Positions 27,546 through 36,811 of a stretch of 64,000 bases of DNA are shown one piece after another (positions within the stretch are counted from its first letter, which is position 1; each line of letters begins with the position of its first letter). Under the pieces are notes generated by a model. That model did not search any database. It was not told where the DNA came from and saw nothing but the letters and a program-made list of their open reading frames with translations. The translations under genes and the position numbers were made by a program. Source of the DNA: QQVM01 sp964544885 (GTDB taxonomy: Bacteria; Bacteroidota; Bacteroidia; AKYH767-A; 2013-40CM-41-45); contig CAZJDX010000014.1 in the NCBI GenBank assembly GCA_964544885.1, forward strand, positions 22,457 through 86,456. Reading direction: 5' to 3'.

Positions 27546-28838
27546 TTAGATTTTTACAAATTTAAAATCTTTTCCGGCATATTTGGCATTTTCCCCAAGG
27601 ACTTCTTCAATTCTTAACAGTTGGTTGTACTTGGCAATCCGGTCTGACCGGGAAGCCGAACCGGTTTTGATCTGGCCGGTTTTAAAGGCAACGGCTAGGT
27701 CGGCTATGGTACTATCTTCCGTTTCGCCTGAACGGTGGCTCATGACCGAGGTATAGCCATTACGGTGCGCGAGGTTAACAGCAGCCAGGGTTTCTGTCAG
27801 CGTTCCAATCTGGTTCACTTTAACCAGAATTGAATTTGCGGCTCCGTCATGTATGCCTTTTTCAAGTCTTTTAACATTGGTAACAAAGAGGTCATCTCCG
27901 ACCAGTTGCAGTGATTTCCCATGTGATGATGTAATCTTCTTCCAGCCATCCCAGTCATCCTCCGCAAATCCATCTTCAATGGAGACGATAGGATACTTTT
28001 TTACCCAGTCAGACCAAAATGCAGCCATCTCAGATGGGCTCAGTTTATCTCCACTTGATTTTTTAAACACATATTTATCTGACTTTGCATCGTAGAACTC
28101 GGTAGCAGCGGCATCCATGGCAATGAAAATATCCTTACCCGGTTTATAGCCTGCTTCGTTAATGGCATCCATCACTGAGATGATGGCATCTTCATTAGAT
28201 TTGAGATCGGGTGCAAATCCGCCTTCATCGCCCACATTGGTTGAGAGTCCTTTTTTCTTCAGCACCGCTTTCAGGTGATGAAAAACTTCCGTTCCCATCC
28301 GAAGAGCGTCAGAGAATGTTGCTGCTCCTATAGGCATAATCATGAATTCCTGAAAGTCGATACGGTTATCCGCATGAGCACCGCCATTCAGAATATTCAT
28401 CATTGGGACAGGAAGCAGATTCGCATCCATCCCGCCCAGGTAACGGAACAAGGTCTGGCCTGTTTCCTGGGCTGCTGCTTTTGCACAGGCAAGAGATACA
28501 CCCAGTATGGCATTGGCTCCCAGGTTTGATTTATTCTCGGAACCATCAAGTTTTATCATGGCAGCATCAATAAGAGCCTGTTCAGATACAGGATAGCCCT
28601 TCAGTTCTTCATTGATGGCTTTATTTACATTGTAAACCGCCTTGAGTACCCCTTTCCCTAAATACTTGCTTTTATCTCCATCGCGGAGTTCCACCGCTTC
28701 ATGTGCGCCGGTGGAGGCGCCTGAAGGAACTGCTGCCCTTCCTACAGCACCGTTCTCGGTAAACACATCTACTTCGATTGTCGGATTACCGCGTGAATCG
28801 AGGATTTGCCTGGCATGAATATCTATGATCGTGCTCAT
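27546..28838 (-). CDS. eno: Enolase
   Basis: Starting at the ATG at 28838 gives 430 residues beginning MSTIIDIHARQILDSRGNPT, the standard enolase N terminus; an in-frame upstream start at 28883 would add 15 residues not seen in the family. Signatures include GASTGAHEAVELRDGD, VGDEGGFAPDL, the metal-binding SIEDGFAEDDWDGW, and SHRSGETEDSTIADLAVA near the C terminus. It converts 2-phosphoglycerate to phosphoenolpyruvate in glycolysis. It leads a minus-strand group with a small membrane protein and gltA, and a -7 box lies 20 bp upstream. Confidence 0.97.
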   Translation of the reverse strand: MSTIIDIHARQILDSRGNPTIEVDVFTENGAVGRAAVPSGASTGAHEAVELRDGDKSKYLGKGVLKAVYNVNKAINEELKGYPVSEQALIDAAMIKLDGSENKSNLGANAILGVSLACAKAAAQETGQTLFRYLGGMDANLLPVPMMNILNGGAHADNRIDFQEFMIMPIGAATFSDALRMGTEVFHHLKAVLKKKGLSTNVGDEGGFAPDLKSNEDAIISVMDAINEAGYKPGKDIFIAMDAAATEFYDAKSDKYVFKKSSGDKLSPSEMAAFWSDWVKKYPIVSIEDGFAEDDWDGWKKITSSHGKSLQLVGDDLFVTNVKRLEKGIHDGAANSILVKVNQIGTLTETLAAVNLAHRNGYTSVMSHRSGETEDSTIADLAVAFKTGQIKTGSASRSDRIAKYNQLLRIEEVLGENAKYAGKDFKFVKI

Positions 28839-28858
28839 ATTTATTATAAAATTGAGGG

Positions 28859-28866
28859 CAAAATTA
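28859..28866 (-). promoter_or_regulatory. Bacteroidota -7 box (TAATTTTG) before enolase
   Basis: On the minus strand TAATTTTG fits TAnnTTTG and lies 20 bp upstream of the chosen enolase ATG. A TTTG tetramer at 28890-28893 (minus strand) gives a 23-bp spacing, slightly long for the -33 element. Confidence 0.45.
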
Positions 28867-28926
28867 TAAAATCCGTGGAGCAATTAAAGCAAATTAAGCC
28901 TTGTGTTTAAATTTTAACTTCGCAAC

Positions 28927-29712
28927 ATGGACAGGTTTCATCATGTCTGCAGGTATCTGCGACACAAGTTGTTAGGCAAGGGATCCCATGCCATTCACTC
29001 ACCCTTCGTTTTTGAACTTTTCAACAAGGTGATTCGTGACGAAACTCCATACTATTACTATGAAATCATAGAATCCATCCGTTCAGGTGTCTTATTGGAT
29101 CAGCGGTCGATAGATGTGAGGGATTACGGGACCGGCGGCCTAAGATCCCAGCAACGACATCTGAAGATCTCCTATATAGCGAAAAATTTTGTGCAAGCCG
29201 CGCGGAACGCCCAGTTGTTGTCAAGGCTGGTGAATCATTTCAGGCCACAGCGCATTCTTGAGATCGGGACTTCACTTGGTATCAGCACACTTTATCTTGC
29301 TTTTCCTTCCGGTCAAAGCAGTGTGATTACTCTTGAAGGTTGCGAAAATACTGCCGCTTTGGCTCAGCAGAATTTTCGGACAGCGGGGATAAAAAATATA
29401 GAGATCATCACCGGAGAATTTGACATGAGTCTTCAAGTGGCGCTCGACCGGCCCGGGCAATTCGACTTTGTATATTTTGATGGAAACCACAGCAAATCCG
29501 CGACCATCCGGTATTTCGAATTCTGTCTGAAGAAAAAGAACGAGGGAAGTATATTCGTGTTTGATGATATACATTGGAGCCGGGAAATGAGCAGTGCCTG
29601 GTCATTGATCAGATCCCACGAAGAAGTCAGTATCAGCATTGATCTCTTTCATGTAGGAATTCTATTTTTCCGTAAAGGAATTCCTCCTCAATCCTTTGAC
29701 TTGAAATTCTGA
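28927..29712 (+). CDS. Class I SAM-dependent methyltransferase (O-methyltransferase-like)
   Basis: A 261-residue protein with a Rossmann methyltransferase fold. The SAM-binding motif I is RILEIGTSLGISTLYLAFP (about residues 105-125), followed by the acidic strand-2 end VITLEGCE and FDFVYFDGNHSK (motif IV, typical of COMT-like O-methyltransferases). N-terminal residues 1-90 (HSPFVFELFNKVIRDETPYY) form a conserved Bacteroidota extension. The substrate is unknown. It is divergent from enolase across 88 bp and stands alone. Confidence 0.85.
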   Translation: MDRFHHVCRYLRHKLLGKGSHAIHSPFVFELFNKVIRDETPYYYYEIIESIRSGVLLDQRSIDVRDYGTGGLRSQQRHLKISYIAKNFVQAARNAQLLSRLVNHFRPQRILEIGTSLGISTLYLAFPSGQSSVITLEGCENTAALAQQNFRTAGIKNIEIITGEFDMSLQVALDRPGQFDFVYFDGNHSKSATIRYFEFCLKKKNEGSIFVFDDIHWSREMSSAWSLIRSHEEVSISIDLFHVGILFFRKGIPPQSFDLKF

Positions 29713-29910
29713 ACCTTTCCATGTTTCTTACCAACATCCGGAATGATCAAGGTTCAGAGTCTAAAAAGCCACGAACTGACAGGAGAATTTCCTATGCCGT
29801 GTATTTGAGAAGGAGTTGAATTCATTTCAGCCAATTGGACTGCTAATAAAGTCTCCGGGCACAGCACCCGAAATAGGTTCTCAAAACAGGCTACTAAATA
29901 ATAATTCGGT

Positions 29911-29918
29911 TACATTTG
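29911..29918 (+). promoter_or_regulatory. Possible -7 box (TACATTTG) before LolD/MacB-like ATPase
   Basis: TACATTTG matches TAnnTTTG 17 bp before the ATG at 29936. No -33 TTTG is found at the usual distance. Its position supports the internal ATG as the start rather than the frame opening at 29816. Confidence 0.35.
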
Positions 29919-29935
29919 CTTCAATTTCTGTCTGT

Positions 29936-30649
29936 ATGGCACTTCTGGAACTAAAAAACATATCCCGGCATTTTACTCTTGGAACAGTAGTGGTAAAAGC
30001 GCTTCAATCTGTAACCTTATCCATCAATAAAGGGGAATACATCGCCTTAATGGGACCATCAGGTTCCGGCAAGTCAACACTGATGAATGTAATCGGGTGC
30101 CTGGACACACCCACATCAGGTAATTATATCCTTAATGGAAAGGAAGTGAACAAGATGACAGAGAACGAACTTGCCGCGATCAGGAACAAGGAGATCGGAT
30201 TCATCTTCCAGACCTTTAACCTGATTCCACGAAGCAGTGCGCTTGACAATGTTGCGCTTCCACTCGTCTATGCAGGCCTGGCCAGAGACGAAAGAAACCG
30301 TCTCGCCGAACGTTCATTGCATAATGTAGGCCTGTCTGACAGAATGAAACACAAACCTAATGAACTCAGCGGGGGACAGCGTCAACGCGTAGCCATAGCA
30401 CGCGCGCTGGTCAATACACCTTCGATCATACTGGCAGACGAGCCGACGGGAAATCTCGATTCAAAGACTTCTGAAGAGATCATGCTCTTGTTCGATGAAA
30501 TACACAAGCAGGGAAATACCATCATACTTGTAACACATGAAGAAGATATTGCAAGACATGCCCACCGGATCATCCGGATGAAAGACGGAGGCATTGAATC
30601 CGATTCGGTCAATTCAAAAATTCAGGAGGCAAGACAAAGCGCCGTTTAA
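29936..30649 (+). CDS. ABC transporter ATPase, LolD/MacB type
   Basis: A start at 29936 gives 237 residues beginning MALLELKNISRHF, normal for this family; the longer frame from 29816 has no family match in its first 40 residues. Walker A is GPSGSGKST, the signature is LSGGQRQRVAIARALV, Walker B is ILADEPTGNLD and the H-loop is LVTHEEDIA, all characteristic of the MacB/LolD/FtsE subfamily that drives mechanotransmission rather than import. No permease gene is adjacent, so its partner must be elsewhere. A run of ten T follows the stop, before the cobalamin adenosyltransferase gene 20 bp downstream. Confidence 0.93.
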   Translation: MALLELKNISRHFTLGTVVVKALQSVTLSINKGEYIALMGPSGSGKSTLMNVIGCLDTPTSGNYILNGKEVNKMTENELAAIRNKEIGFIFQTFNLIPRSSALDNVALPLVYAGLARDERNRLAERSLHNVGLSDRMKHKPNELSGGQRQRVAIARALVNTPSIILADEPTGNLDSKTSEEIMLLFDEIHKQGNTIILVTHEEDIARHAHRIIRMKDGGIESDSVNSKIQEARQSAV

Positions 30650-30669
30650 TTTTTTTTTTTCAGAGTGCC

Positions 30670-31218
30670 ATGAAGATATACACTAAAAAAGGTGATGAAG
30701 GAAAAACTTCACTCATAGGAGGGACCAGAGTATCCAAGCATCATGTACGTATAGAAGCCTACGGAACTGTCGACGAGCTTAACAGCTGGACTGGTCTCTT
30801 GCGCGATCAGAAGGAATGCGCCCTTCAGATCGAAACCCTGCTTGAAATTCAGGACCGGCTTTTTACCATCGGTTCACAACTGGCCTCCGACCCCGTAAAT
30901 TCAAAGATGAAAATCCCTGAACTTGATTTATCCGACATAAGTCTTCTTGAAAAGGAAATAGATAAAATGGATGAGGAGCTTCCGGAAATGCGTTCATTCA
31001 TCCTTCCAGGGGGATCAGAGGCGGTTTCATTCTGCCATATAACCCGCTGCGTATGCAGAAGGGCGGAACGACAGATTGTACACCTCGATGAACTTGAAAA
31101 TACCGGACCCCTGATCATTCCTTATATGAATCGTCTCAGTGATTACTTTTTCGTTTTATCCAGGTGGATCACCCATACGAATGCCGTCAGGGAAACACCC
31201 TGGAAAGCAAGGATCTGA
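30670..31218 (+). CDS. Cob(I)yrinic acid a,c-diamide adenosyltransferase, PduO type
   Basis: A 182-residue PduO-type ATP:corrinoid adenosyltransferase. The N terminus KIYTKKGDEGKTSLIGGTRV is the ATP-binding glycine-rich segment, followed by EAYGTVDELNSW. The C-terminal half has FILPGGSEAV, CRRAERQIVHL and YMNRLSDYFFVLSRW, which line the active site of the four-helix bundle. It makes adenosylcobalamin for enzymes such as methylmalonyl-CoA mutase, which links to odd-chain fatty-acid use; no mutase is in the window. It lies 20 bp after the ABC ATPase gene. Confidence 0.94.
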   Translation: MKIYTKKGDEGKTSLIGGTRVSKHHVRIEAYGTVDELNSWTGLLRDQKECALQIETLLEIQDRLFTIGSQLASDPVNSKMKIPELDLSDISLLEKEIDKMDEELPEMRSFILPGGSEAVSFCHITRCVCRRAERQIVHLDELENTGPLIIPYMNRLSDYFFVLSRWITHTNAVRETPWKARI

Positions 31219-31313
31219 AAAGCTCAGCAGGAACGATTTCAAGGCTTCAAACTGTTAAATTCATCTCAAAATGAAGAATTTCGGAAAATTAGTTTATGAG
31301 AAAAAAAAAATTA

Positions 31314-31321
31314 TACTTTTG
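31314..31321 (+). promoter_or_regulatory. Bacteroidota -7 box (TACTTTTG) before DUF2795 gene
   Basis: TACTTTTGC is an excellent TAnnTTTG match 37 bp before the ATG at 31359, within an AT-rich upstream stretch containing an A10 run. A weak TTTA at 31293-31296 could be the -33 element with a 17-bp spacer. Confidence 0.55.
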
Positions 31322-31358
31322 CAACCCTTGAATAAAATTCCATTCTTATCATTAAATT

Positions 31359-31580
31359 ATGTATTGGACACTTGAACTCGCACAGCACCTTGAAGATGCC
31401 CCTTGGCCGGCCACAAAGGACGAGTTGATTGACTACGGAATCCGTTCCGGAGCACCACTCGAAGTGATTGAAAATCTCCAGGAACTTGAAGACGAAGGCG
31501 AAGCGTACGAATCTATCGAAGAGATCTGGCCGGATTATCCGACAAAAGATGATTTCTTTTTCAATGAAGACGAATATTGA
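31359..31580 (+). CDS. DUF2795 small acidic protein
   Basis: A 73-residue acidic protein beginning MYWTLELAQHLEDAPWPATK, with the DUF2795 pattern of a short helical domain (ATKDELIDYGIRSGAPLEVIENLQELED) and an acidic C-terminal tail (DDFFFNEDEY). This small family is near-universal and short in Bacteroidota; its function is unknown. It has its own promoter box upstream and an intrinsic terminator 55 bp downstream, so it is probably a strong monocistronic transcript. Confidence 0.88.
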   Translation: MYWTLELAQHLEDAPWPATKDELIDYGIRSGAPLEVIENLQELEDEGEAYESIEEIWPDYPTKDDFFFNEDEY

Positions 31581-31632
31581 GTGGGAATCCGGACATGATC
31601 ACTAAATCATAATGCAATTTTCACAAGATTAT

Positions 31633-31655
31633 AAAGGGGCGGGAGCCCTTTTTTT
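31633..31655 (+). terminator. Intrinsic terminator after DUF2795 gene
   Basis: AAAGGGGC, a GGGA loop and GCCCTTT form a stem with one bulge, followed by a run of T (to 31655). It lies 52 bp after the stop codon. Confidence 0.75.
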
Positions 31656-31705
31656 CTGCACTATATCTGGAGAAAATTTTACCTTTGAAATTCTAATCGA
31701 CAACT

Positions 31706-33280
31706 ATGAAAAAATCAATACTCAGCATGGTATTACTCCTTGCTTCATTTCCGCTTTTCTCTCAGATCATGTTCCAGAAAGGTTATGGTGAATTCTTTAC
31801 CGAATATTGCAGATCAATGGTTCGTACCTCCGGCGGCGGATATTGCCTGGTTGGCAGTACAGGACCGGCCCTGGCAGACAGTCTGGACGCACTTATTGTG
31901 CGTACCGATATCGAAGGCAGTCCGATATGGTCTGCCAGACTTGCAGGAAGCAAGGATGATGAACTGACCGGAATCACCACCACAGATGACGGTGCTTACA
32001 TAGTGGTTGGCAACACTTTCAGTTCACCCCTTGACCCAACACATACTGACATCCTTGTCATGAAGGTTGATGATGGTGGTTTTGTTTATTGGTCCAAGAC
32101 TCTTGGAGGCAATAATACAGACAGAGCTCATTCAGTTATCCGTTCAGGAGATGGTTCATACATTGTATTCGGATCAACCATGAGTTATGGTACTGCAATG
32201 GAGTCAGGTCTTATAATGAAGATAGATGATCTTGGTAACCAGGTATGGACGAGCATAAGCTCAACTAATAATAACAATGGATTCTATTCAGGGACCAGAA
32301 CTCCGGACGGAGGCTTTGTCGCCGCGGGATTCAGCACAGGATCAAATGGACAGGATCACTACATTACAAAAACCGACAGTACCGGAAATATACTGTGGAG
32401 TCAGACCCATTCAGGCAGCGGTGATGAGTACATAACCTCTATCACCAGCAAGACATCCGGAGCATTAATCGCATGTGGTAAAACGGTATCAAGCGGCGCC
32501 GGCAATGCCGACATGTGTGTTCTTGAACTTGATGCCAACGGGGGAATCGTTTGGCAGTTCACTTACGGCAGTACCGAAGATGATCAGGCAAACTCCGTGC
32601 ACCATCTCAGCAACAAGAATATTTTAGTCGGGGGTACTACTAATATTGGAACGAGCTCGCTGGTCATTGACCAGGCAAGTATACTGATGCTGGATTCAAC
32701 CGGTACAATTCTTTGGTCCAATACGTATGGCGATATTAGTATTAACAGTTTCGGCGCCTCAGTCCTGGATGCACAGGATGGCTTTGCCATTGCAGGCACT
32801 TCAGAGCTTTTCGACCCTCCGGGAGATTTTTACCTTGTCAAGACGGATCTTAACGGGGAAAGCGGCTGTTATAATAATCCTGTAGTTTTCCAGAGAAATT
32901 CCGGAAGCCTTTCCAGCAGCAGCGGCGCAAGTGATACCCTTGGAATTATCGACGAATTTTCCACCACTTTCAATCCGGTTACATTCACCAACCAGTTCTC
33001 ACAAAGTTGTTTTGCCGTCGGAATGGAAACCTTGAGTGATATCGAAAGATTCAATATCTTCCCTAATCCTGCAAAGGATTATATCACACTTAACCTGGCC
33101 GGTTTTGCAAATTCGGGTGAGATCATCATCAGGGATATTACAGGACGCGAAATTCAATCTCAAGCCATTTCCGGCGGTGATCAACTGAGAATTCCGGTAC
33201 ATAAACTGAGCAGCGGAATATATTTTGTAAACCTGATTACGGGAGACGGGATAAGCGTAAGATCATTTTTAAAAGATTGA
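31706..33280 (+). CDS. T9SS-exported propeller-like repeat protein
   Basis: A 524-residue protein with a signal peptide (MKKSILSMVLLLASFPLFSQ). About seven repeats of 45-55 residues follow, of the form GGxxDDxxxSVxxTxDGGYIVxGxTxS (for example GSKDDELTGITTTDDGAYIVVG and GGNNTDRAHSVIRSGDGSYIVFG), suggesting a beta-propeller. It ends with a type A T9SS sorting domain (FNIFPNPAKDYITLNL, then SSGIYFVNLITGDG). It is predicted to be secreted through T9SS and retained at or released from the cell surface. No catalytic site is apparent. It has its own intrinsic terminator downstream. Confidence 0.88.
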   Translation: MKKSILSMVLLLASFPLFSQIMFQKGYGEFFTEYCRSMVRTSGGGYCLVGSTGPALADSLDALIVRTDIEGSPIWSARLAGSKDDELTGITTTDDGAYIVVGNTFSSPLDPTHTDILVMKVDDGGFVYWSKTLGGNNTDRAHSVIRSGDGSYIVFGSTMSYGTAMESGLIMKIDDLGNQVWTSISSTNNNNGFYSGTRTPDGGFVAAGFSTGSNGQDHYITKTDSTGNILWSQTHSGSGDEYITSITSKTSGALIACGKTVSSGAGNADMCVLELDANGGIVWQFTYGSTEDDQANSVHHLSNKNILVGGTTNIGTSSLVIDQASILMLDSTGTILWSNTYGDISINSFGASVLDAQDGFAIAGTSELFDPPGDFYLVKTDLNGESGCYNNPVVFQRNSGSLSSSSGASDTLGIIDEFSTTFNPVTFTNQFSQSCFAVGMETLSDIERFNIFPNPAKDYITLNLAGFANSGEIIIRDITGREIQSQAISGGDQLRIPVHKLSSGIYFVNLITGDGISVRSFLKD

Positions 33281-33305
33281 AAGAATTTTAATTATTCATA
33301 ACCAA

Positions 33306-33339
33306 GAAAGGGGCGCTGTCATGACAGACCCCTTTTTTT
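33306..33339 (+). terminator. Intrinsic terminator after T9SS propeller protein
   Basis: AAAGGGG and CCCCTTT flank an inner TGTCATGACA palindrome, making a long stem, followed by a T7 run. It lies 26 bp after the stop and isolates this gene from secA. Confidence 0.8.
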
Positions 33340-33448
33340 ATGATGAACATTGGCTGAATTAATATAAGGGGATGCCTGATTTACACCAACCGTCAGGTTA
33401 TTTCGTATAGGCTTTTCAAGACCTGAACCAAGTCTCATGAATAAAGAG

Positions 33449-33456
33449 TATTTTTG
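33449..33456 (+). promoter_or_regulatory. Possible -7 box (TATTTTTG) before secA
   Basis: TATTTTTG fits TAnnTTTG 22 bp upstream of the chosen secA ATG at 33479. No clear -33 partner is present. Confidence 0.4.
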
Positions 33457-33478
33457 TGACCTTTAATTGAATTATAAA

Positions 33479-36400
33479 ATGCTCGGAATTATCAATAAAA
33501 CCATAACCAAAATCTTCGGGAGTAAAAGCGACCGTGATCTGAAGGACCTCTTGCCAATGGTCAATGTCATTAATGCGGAATATGCCAAACTCCCCTCTGT
33601 CAGCAATGATCAACTCCGCTCGAAAACCGTTGAATTCAAGGAGCGGATCAGGGAGCATTTGAAAGAAATTGAGCATGAAATACAACAAACCGAGCAGCAG
33701 GCAGAGAGTGATCCAGACATGGATCTCCAGGAAAAGGAAGAGCTTTACCGGAAAGTTGACAGCCTGAAGAAAGAAAGAAATCAAAAGACCGAAGAGATAC
33801 TTAATGAGATCTTGCCGGAGGCATTCGCAGTGGTGAGAGAAACAGCGAGAAGATTCAGCAAGAATGAAAATCTGAGCGCCACCGCAACCGAACTGGACCG
33901 CAACTTAGCCACACAAAAAGACAATTTGAGGATTGAAGGAGATCAGGTGATTTATAAAAACTCCTGGCTTGCGGCAGGCAATATGATTACGTGGAACATG
34001 GTGCATTATGATGTACAGCTGATCGGTGGAGTTGTACTGCATCAGGGTAAAATTTCGGAGATGGCTACCGGTGAAGGTAAAACCCTGGTGGCAACCCTTC
34101 CCATATACCTCAACGCACTGGCCGGACGCGGTGTTCATGTCGTTACCGTAAACGATTATCTGGCCAAACGCGACGCGGAATGGAATGCGCCCATTTTTGA
34201 ATTCCTTGGACTGACCGTTGATTGTATTGACAAGCATGAGCCTAATTCACCGGCACGGAAGAAAGCTTACAACAGCGATATTTGCTATGGTACGAATAAT
34301 GAATTTGGCTTCGATTATCTGCGTGACAATATGGCCCGTAATGCAGAGGATATGGTACAACGGGGCCACCACTTTGCCATTGTCGACGAGGTGGATTCCG
34401 TACTGATCGATGATGCAAGAACACCCCTCATTATTTCCGGACCTACACCCCGAGGTGACAATCATGAATTTGAAGTTTACAAACCAAAAGTCGACCTCCT
34501 GGTAAAGACCCAGAGGGATTATGTGAACACACTGATCTCTGATGCACGCAAGCTGCTGGCTGAAAAGAAAGACGAAGAAGCAGGCCTTGCCTTGTTCCGT
34601 GCGCACAGAGGTCTTCCTAAAACCAAAGCGCTGATCAAACTCCTGGGTGAACCCGGAGTAAAAGCGATCATGCAGAAATCCGAAAATTATCACCTGCAGG
34701 ATCAGCAAAAAGAAATGCACAAAGCAGATGCACCTCTCTATTTTGTGATCGACGAGAAGAACAACAATATCGAACTGTCGGAGAAAGGCCTTGAGCTTAT
34801 GTCCTCATCAACGGCGGATAAAAACTTTTTCATCCTTCCAAATGTAGGAGAGGTAATCGCGGAAATCGAAAAATCCAATCTCAGCGACGAAGAAAAGCTG
34901 ACCCGCAAAGACGATCTCATGCGTGATTATGCGATCAAGTCGGAAAGGATTCATACCGTAAACCAATTGCTGAAAGCCTATACTCTCTTTGAGAGGGATG
35001 TTGATTACATTCTGGCTGATGGAAAGGTAAAAATTGTAGACGAACAAACAGGCCGTGTTCTTGAAGGACGGCGATACTCTGACGGACTGCATCAGGCCAT
35101 TGAAGCCAAGGAAAATGTGAAGATTGAAGCCGCCACACAGACTTACGCGACCATCACCCTGCAGAATTACTTCAGGATGTTTCATAAGCTGAGTGGAATG
35201 ACCGGTACGGCTGAAACAGAAGCTCAGGAATTCTGGACCATATATAAACTTGACGTTGTGGTCATACCGACGAACAGGTCTATTGTCAGGAAAGATCACG
35301 AAGACAAGGTCTATAAAACCAAGCGTGAAAAATACAATGCGGTAATTGAAGAAGTGGAAAGTCTGGTTAAAGCGGGAAGGCCTGTCCTGGTAGGTACAAC
35401 CTCCGTTGAAACTTCCGAATTGTTAAGCCGGATGTTGAAGCTGAGAAACATCAGACACAATGTGCTGAACGCGAAATTACATCAGCGCGAAGCACAGATC
35501 GTGGCGGAGGCCGGAATTGCCGGGACGGTTACCATTGCCACGAATATGGCGGGTCGCGGTACGGATATCAAGCTCGGACCCGGTGTACTGGAAGCAGGCG
35601 GATTGGCCATCGTTGGAACAGAGAAACACGATTCACGAAGGGTTGACAGACAGCTCAGAGGCCGTGCCGGCCGTCAGGGAGATCCGGGCTCTTCCCAATT
35701 CTATGTATCACTGGAGGATGACCTGATGCGCTTATTCGGTTCCGACAGAATTGTCAAACTGATGGACAGGATGGGAATTGAAGAAGGTGAAGTCATACAA
35801 CACAGCATGATCACTTCATCCATCGAAAGGGCACAACGAAAGGTTGAGGAGAATAATTTCGGGATAAGGAAGAGGCTGATCGAATATGATGATGTTATGA
35901 ACTCACAGCGTGAGGTCATTTACAAAAAACGCCGCCATGCGATTTTCGGTGAAAGGCTGAGTATTGATATTGTCAATATGATGTACGAGACCAGTGAGTC
36001 CATCACTAACCAATACCTCGAAGCGAGGGACTATGAGAGTTTCAAACTGGAACTGATCCGGGTGCTGGCTATTGAATCACCGGTAACCGAAAAAGAATTC
36101 CTGGACGAAAAACCTCAGGTGATTATTGAAAAAGTATTTCAGGAAGCGCGAAGATATTACAAGCATAAATCACAATTGCTGATTGAAAGAACCATGCCTT
36201 TCTTCCGGGATATTTACGAGAAGCAGGGTGCGACGATTACAAATATTGTCGTTCCATTCACCGACGGGATCAAAGGAATACAGGTCATCGCCAACCTTAA
36301 GAAATCGGTTGAATCCGGAGGAACAGAGATCGTCTCAGCCTTTGAGCGACTTATAACAGCAGCCTTCATTGATGATGCCTGGAAGGAACACCTGAGGGAA

Positions 36401-36787
36401 ATGGATGACCTTAAGCAAAGTGTACAGAGCGCAGTATACGAACAGAAGGATCCCTTGCTGATTTACAAATTCGAATCATTTGAACTTTTCAAACAGATGA
36501 TGGAGCGGGTGAATAAGGAAATTATTTCTTTCCTGTTTAAAGGCGTAATTCAACAGCAGGATCCTGCTCAGGTAAAGGAAGCCAAAGCGCCGGCCAGGCA
36601 GGATCTGCGTAATCTGAGTACCAGTAAAGCGGATGCTTCACCAGGGTCCGGAAATCCGGGAATGCCAAGACAGGCAGCACAGGCAAAGGTTCAGCCGGTC
36701 AGAGCAGAACAAAAGGTCGGAAGGAATGATCCATGCCCCTGCGGCAGCGGTAAGAAATTCAAAAATTGTCACGGAGCCAGTGCCTGA
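33479..36787 (+). CDS. secA: Preprotein translocase ATPase SecA
   Basis: I start at the ATG at 33479 (1102 residues, MLGIINKTITKIFGSKSDRD); the open frame from 33467 begins with TTG and adds four residues. Signatures are MATGEGKTLVATLP (Walker A, about residue 197), VDEVDSVLIDDARTPLIISG (about 302), TNMAGRGTDIKL, RRVDRQLRGRAGRQGDPGSSQFY, and the C-terminal zinc-binding CPCGSGKKFKNCHG that contacts SecB and lipids. It is larger than E. coli SecA (901 residues) because of an insertion of about 150-200 residues between the nucleotide-binding motifs, a usual Bacteroidota feature. It drives Sec export, the first step for every T9SS and SusCD protein in the window. Confidence 0.97.
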   Translation: MLGIINKTITKIFGSKSDRDLKDLLPMVNVINAEYAKLPSVSNDQLRSKTVEFKERIREHLKEIEHEIQQTEQQAESDPDMDLQEKEELYRKVDSLKKERNQKTEEILNEILPEAFAVVRETARRFSKNENLSATATELDRNLATQKDNLRIEGDQVIYKNSWLAAGNMITWNMVHYDVQLIGGVVLHQGKISEMATGEGKTLVATLPIYLNALAGRGVHVVTVNDYLAKRDAEWNAPIFEFLGLTVDCIDKHEPNSPARKKAYNSDICYGTNNEFGFDYLRDNMARNAEDMVQRGHHFAIVDEVDSVLIDDARTPLIISGPTPRGDNHEFEVYKPKVDLLVKTQRDYVNTLISDARKLLAEKKDEEAGLALFRAHRGLPKTKALIKLLGEPGVKAIMQKSENYHLQDQQKEMHKADAPLYFVIDEKNNNIELSEKGLELMSSSTADKNFFILPNVGEVIAEIEKSNLSDEEKLTRKDDLMRDYAIKSERIHTVNQLLKAYTLFERDVDYILADGKVKIVDEQTGRVLEGRRYSDGLHQAIEAKENVKIEAATQTYATITLQNYFRMFHKLSGMTGTAETEAQEFWTIYKLDVVVIPTNRSIVRKDHEDKVYKTKREKYNAVIEEVESLVKAGRPVLVGTTSVETSELLSRMLKLRNIRHNVLNAKLHQREAQIVAEAGIAGTVTIATNMAGRGTDIKLGPGVLEAGGLAIVGTEKHDSRRVDRQLRGRAGRQGDPGSSQFYVSLEDDLMRLFGSDRIVKLMDRMGIEEGEVIQHSMITSSIERAQRKVEENNFGIRKRLIEYDDVMNSQREVIYKKRRHAIFGERLSIDIVNMMYETSESITNQYLEARDYESFKLELIRVLAIESPVTEKEFLDEKPQVIIEKVFQEARRYYKHKSQLLIERTMPFFRDIYEKQGATITNIVVPFTDGIKGIQVIANLKKSVESGGTEIVSAFERLITAAFIDDAWKEHLREMDDLKQSVQSAVYEQKDPLLIYKFESFELFKQMMERVNKEIISFLFKGVIQQQDPAQVKEAKAPARQDLRNLSTSKADASPGSGNPGMPRQAAQAKVQPVRAEQKVGRNDPCPCGSGKKFKNCHGASA

Positions 36788-36811
36788 TACCAAAAGCAAT
36801 CCTGTATGCGA

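Noticed and set aside
30650..30660. T10 run after the LolD-like gene as an intrinsic terminator
   Set aside because: No GC-rich hairpin precedes it, and the next gene starts 20 bp after the stop, so the pair may be cotranscribed.
33467..33478. Upstream TTG start for secA
   Set aside because: An ATG four codons downstream begins the canonical MLGIINK N terminus.
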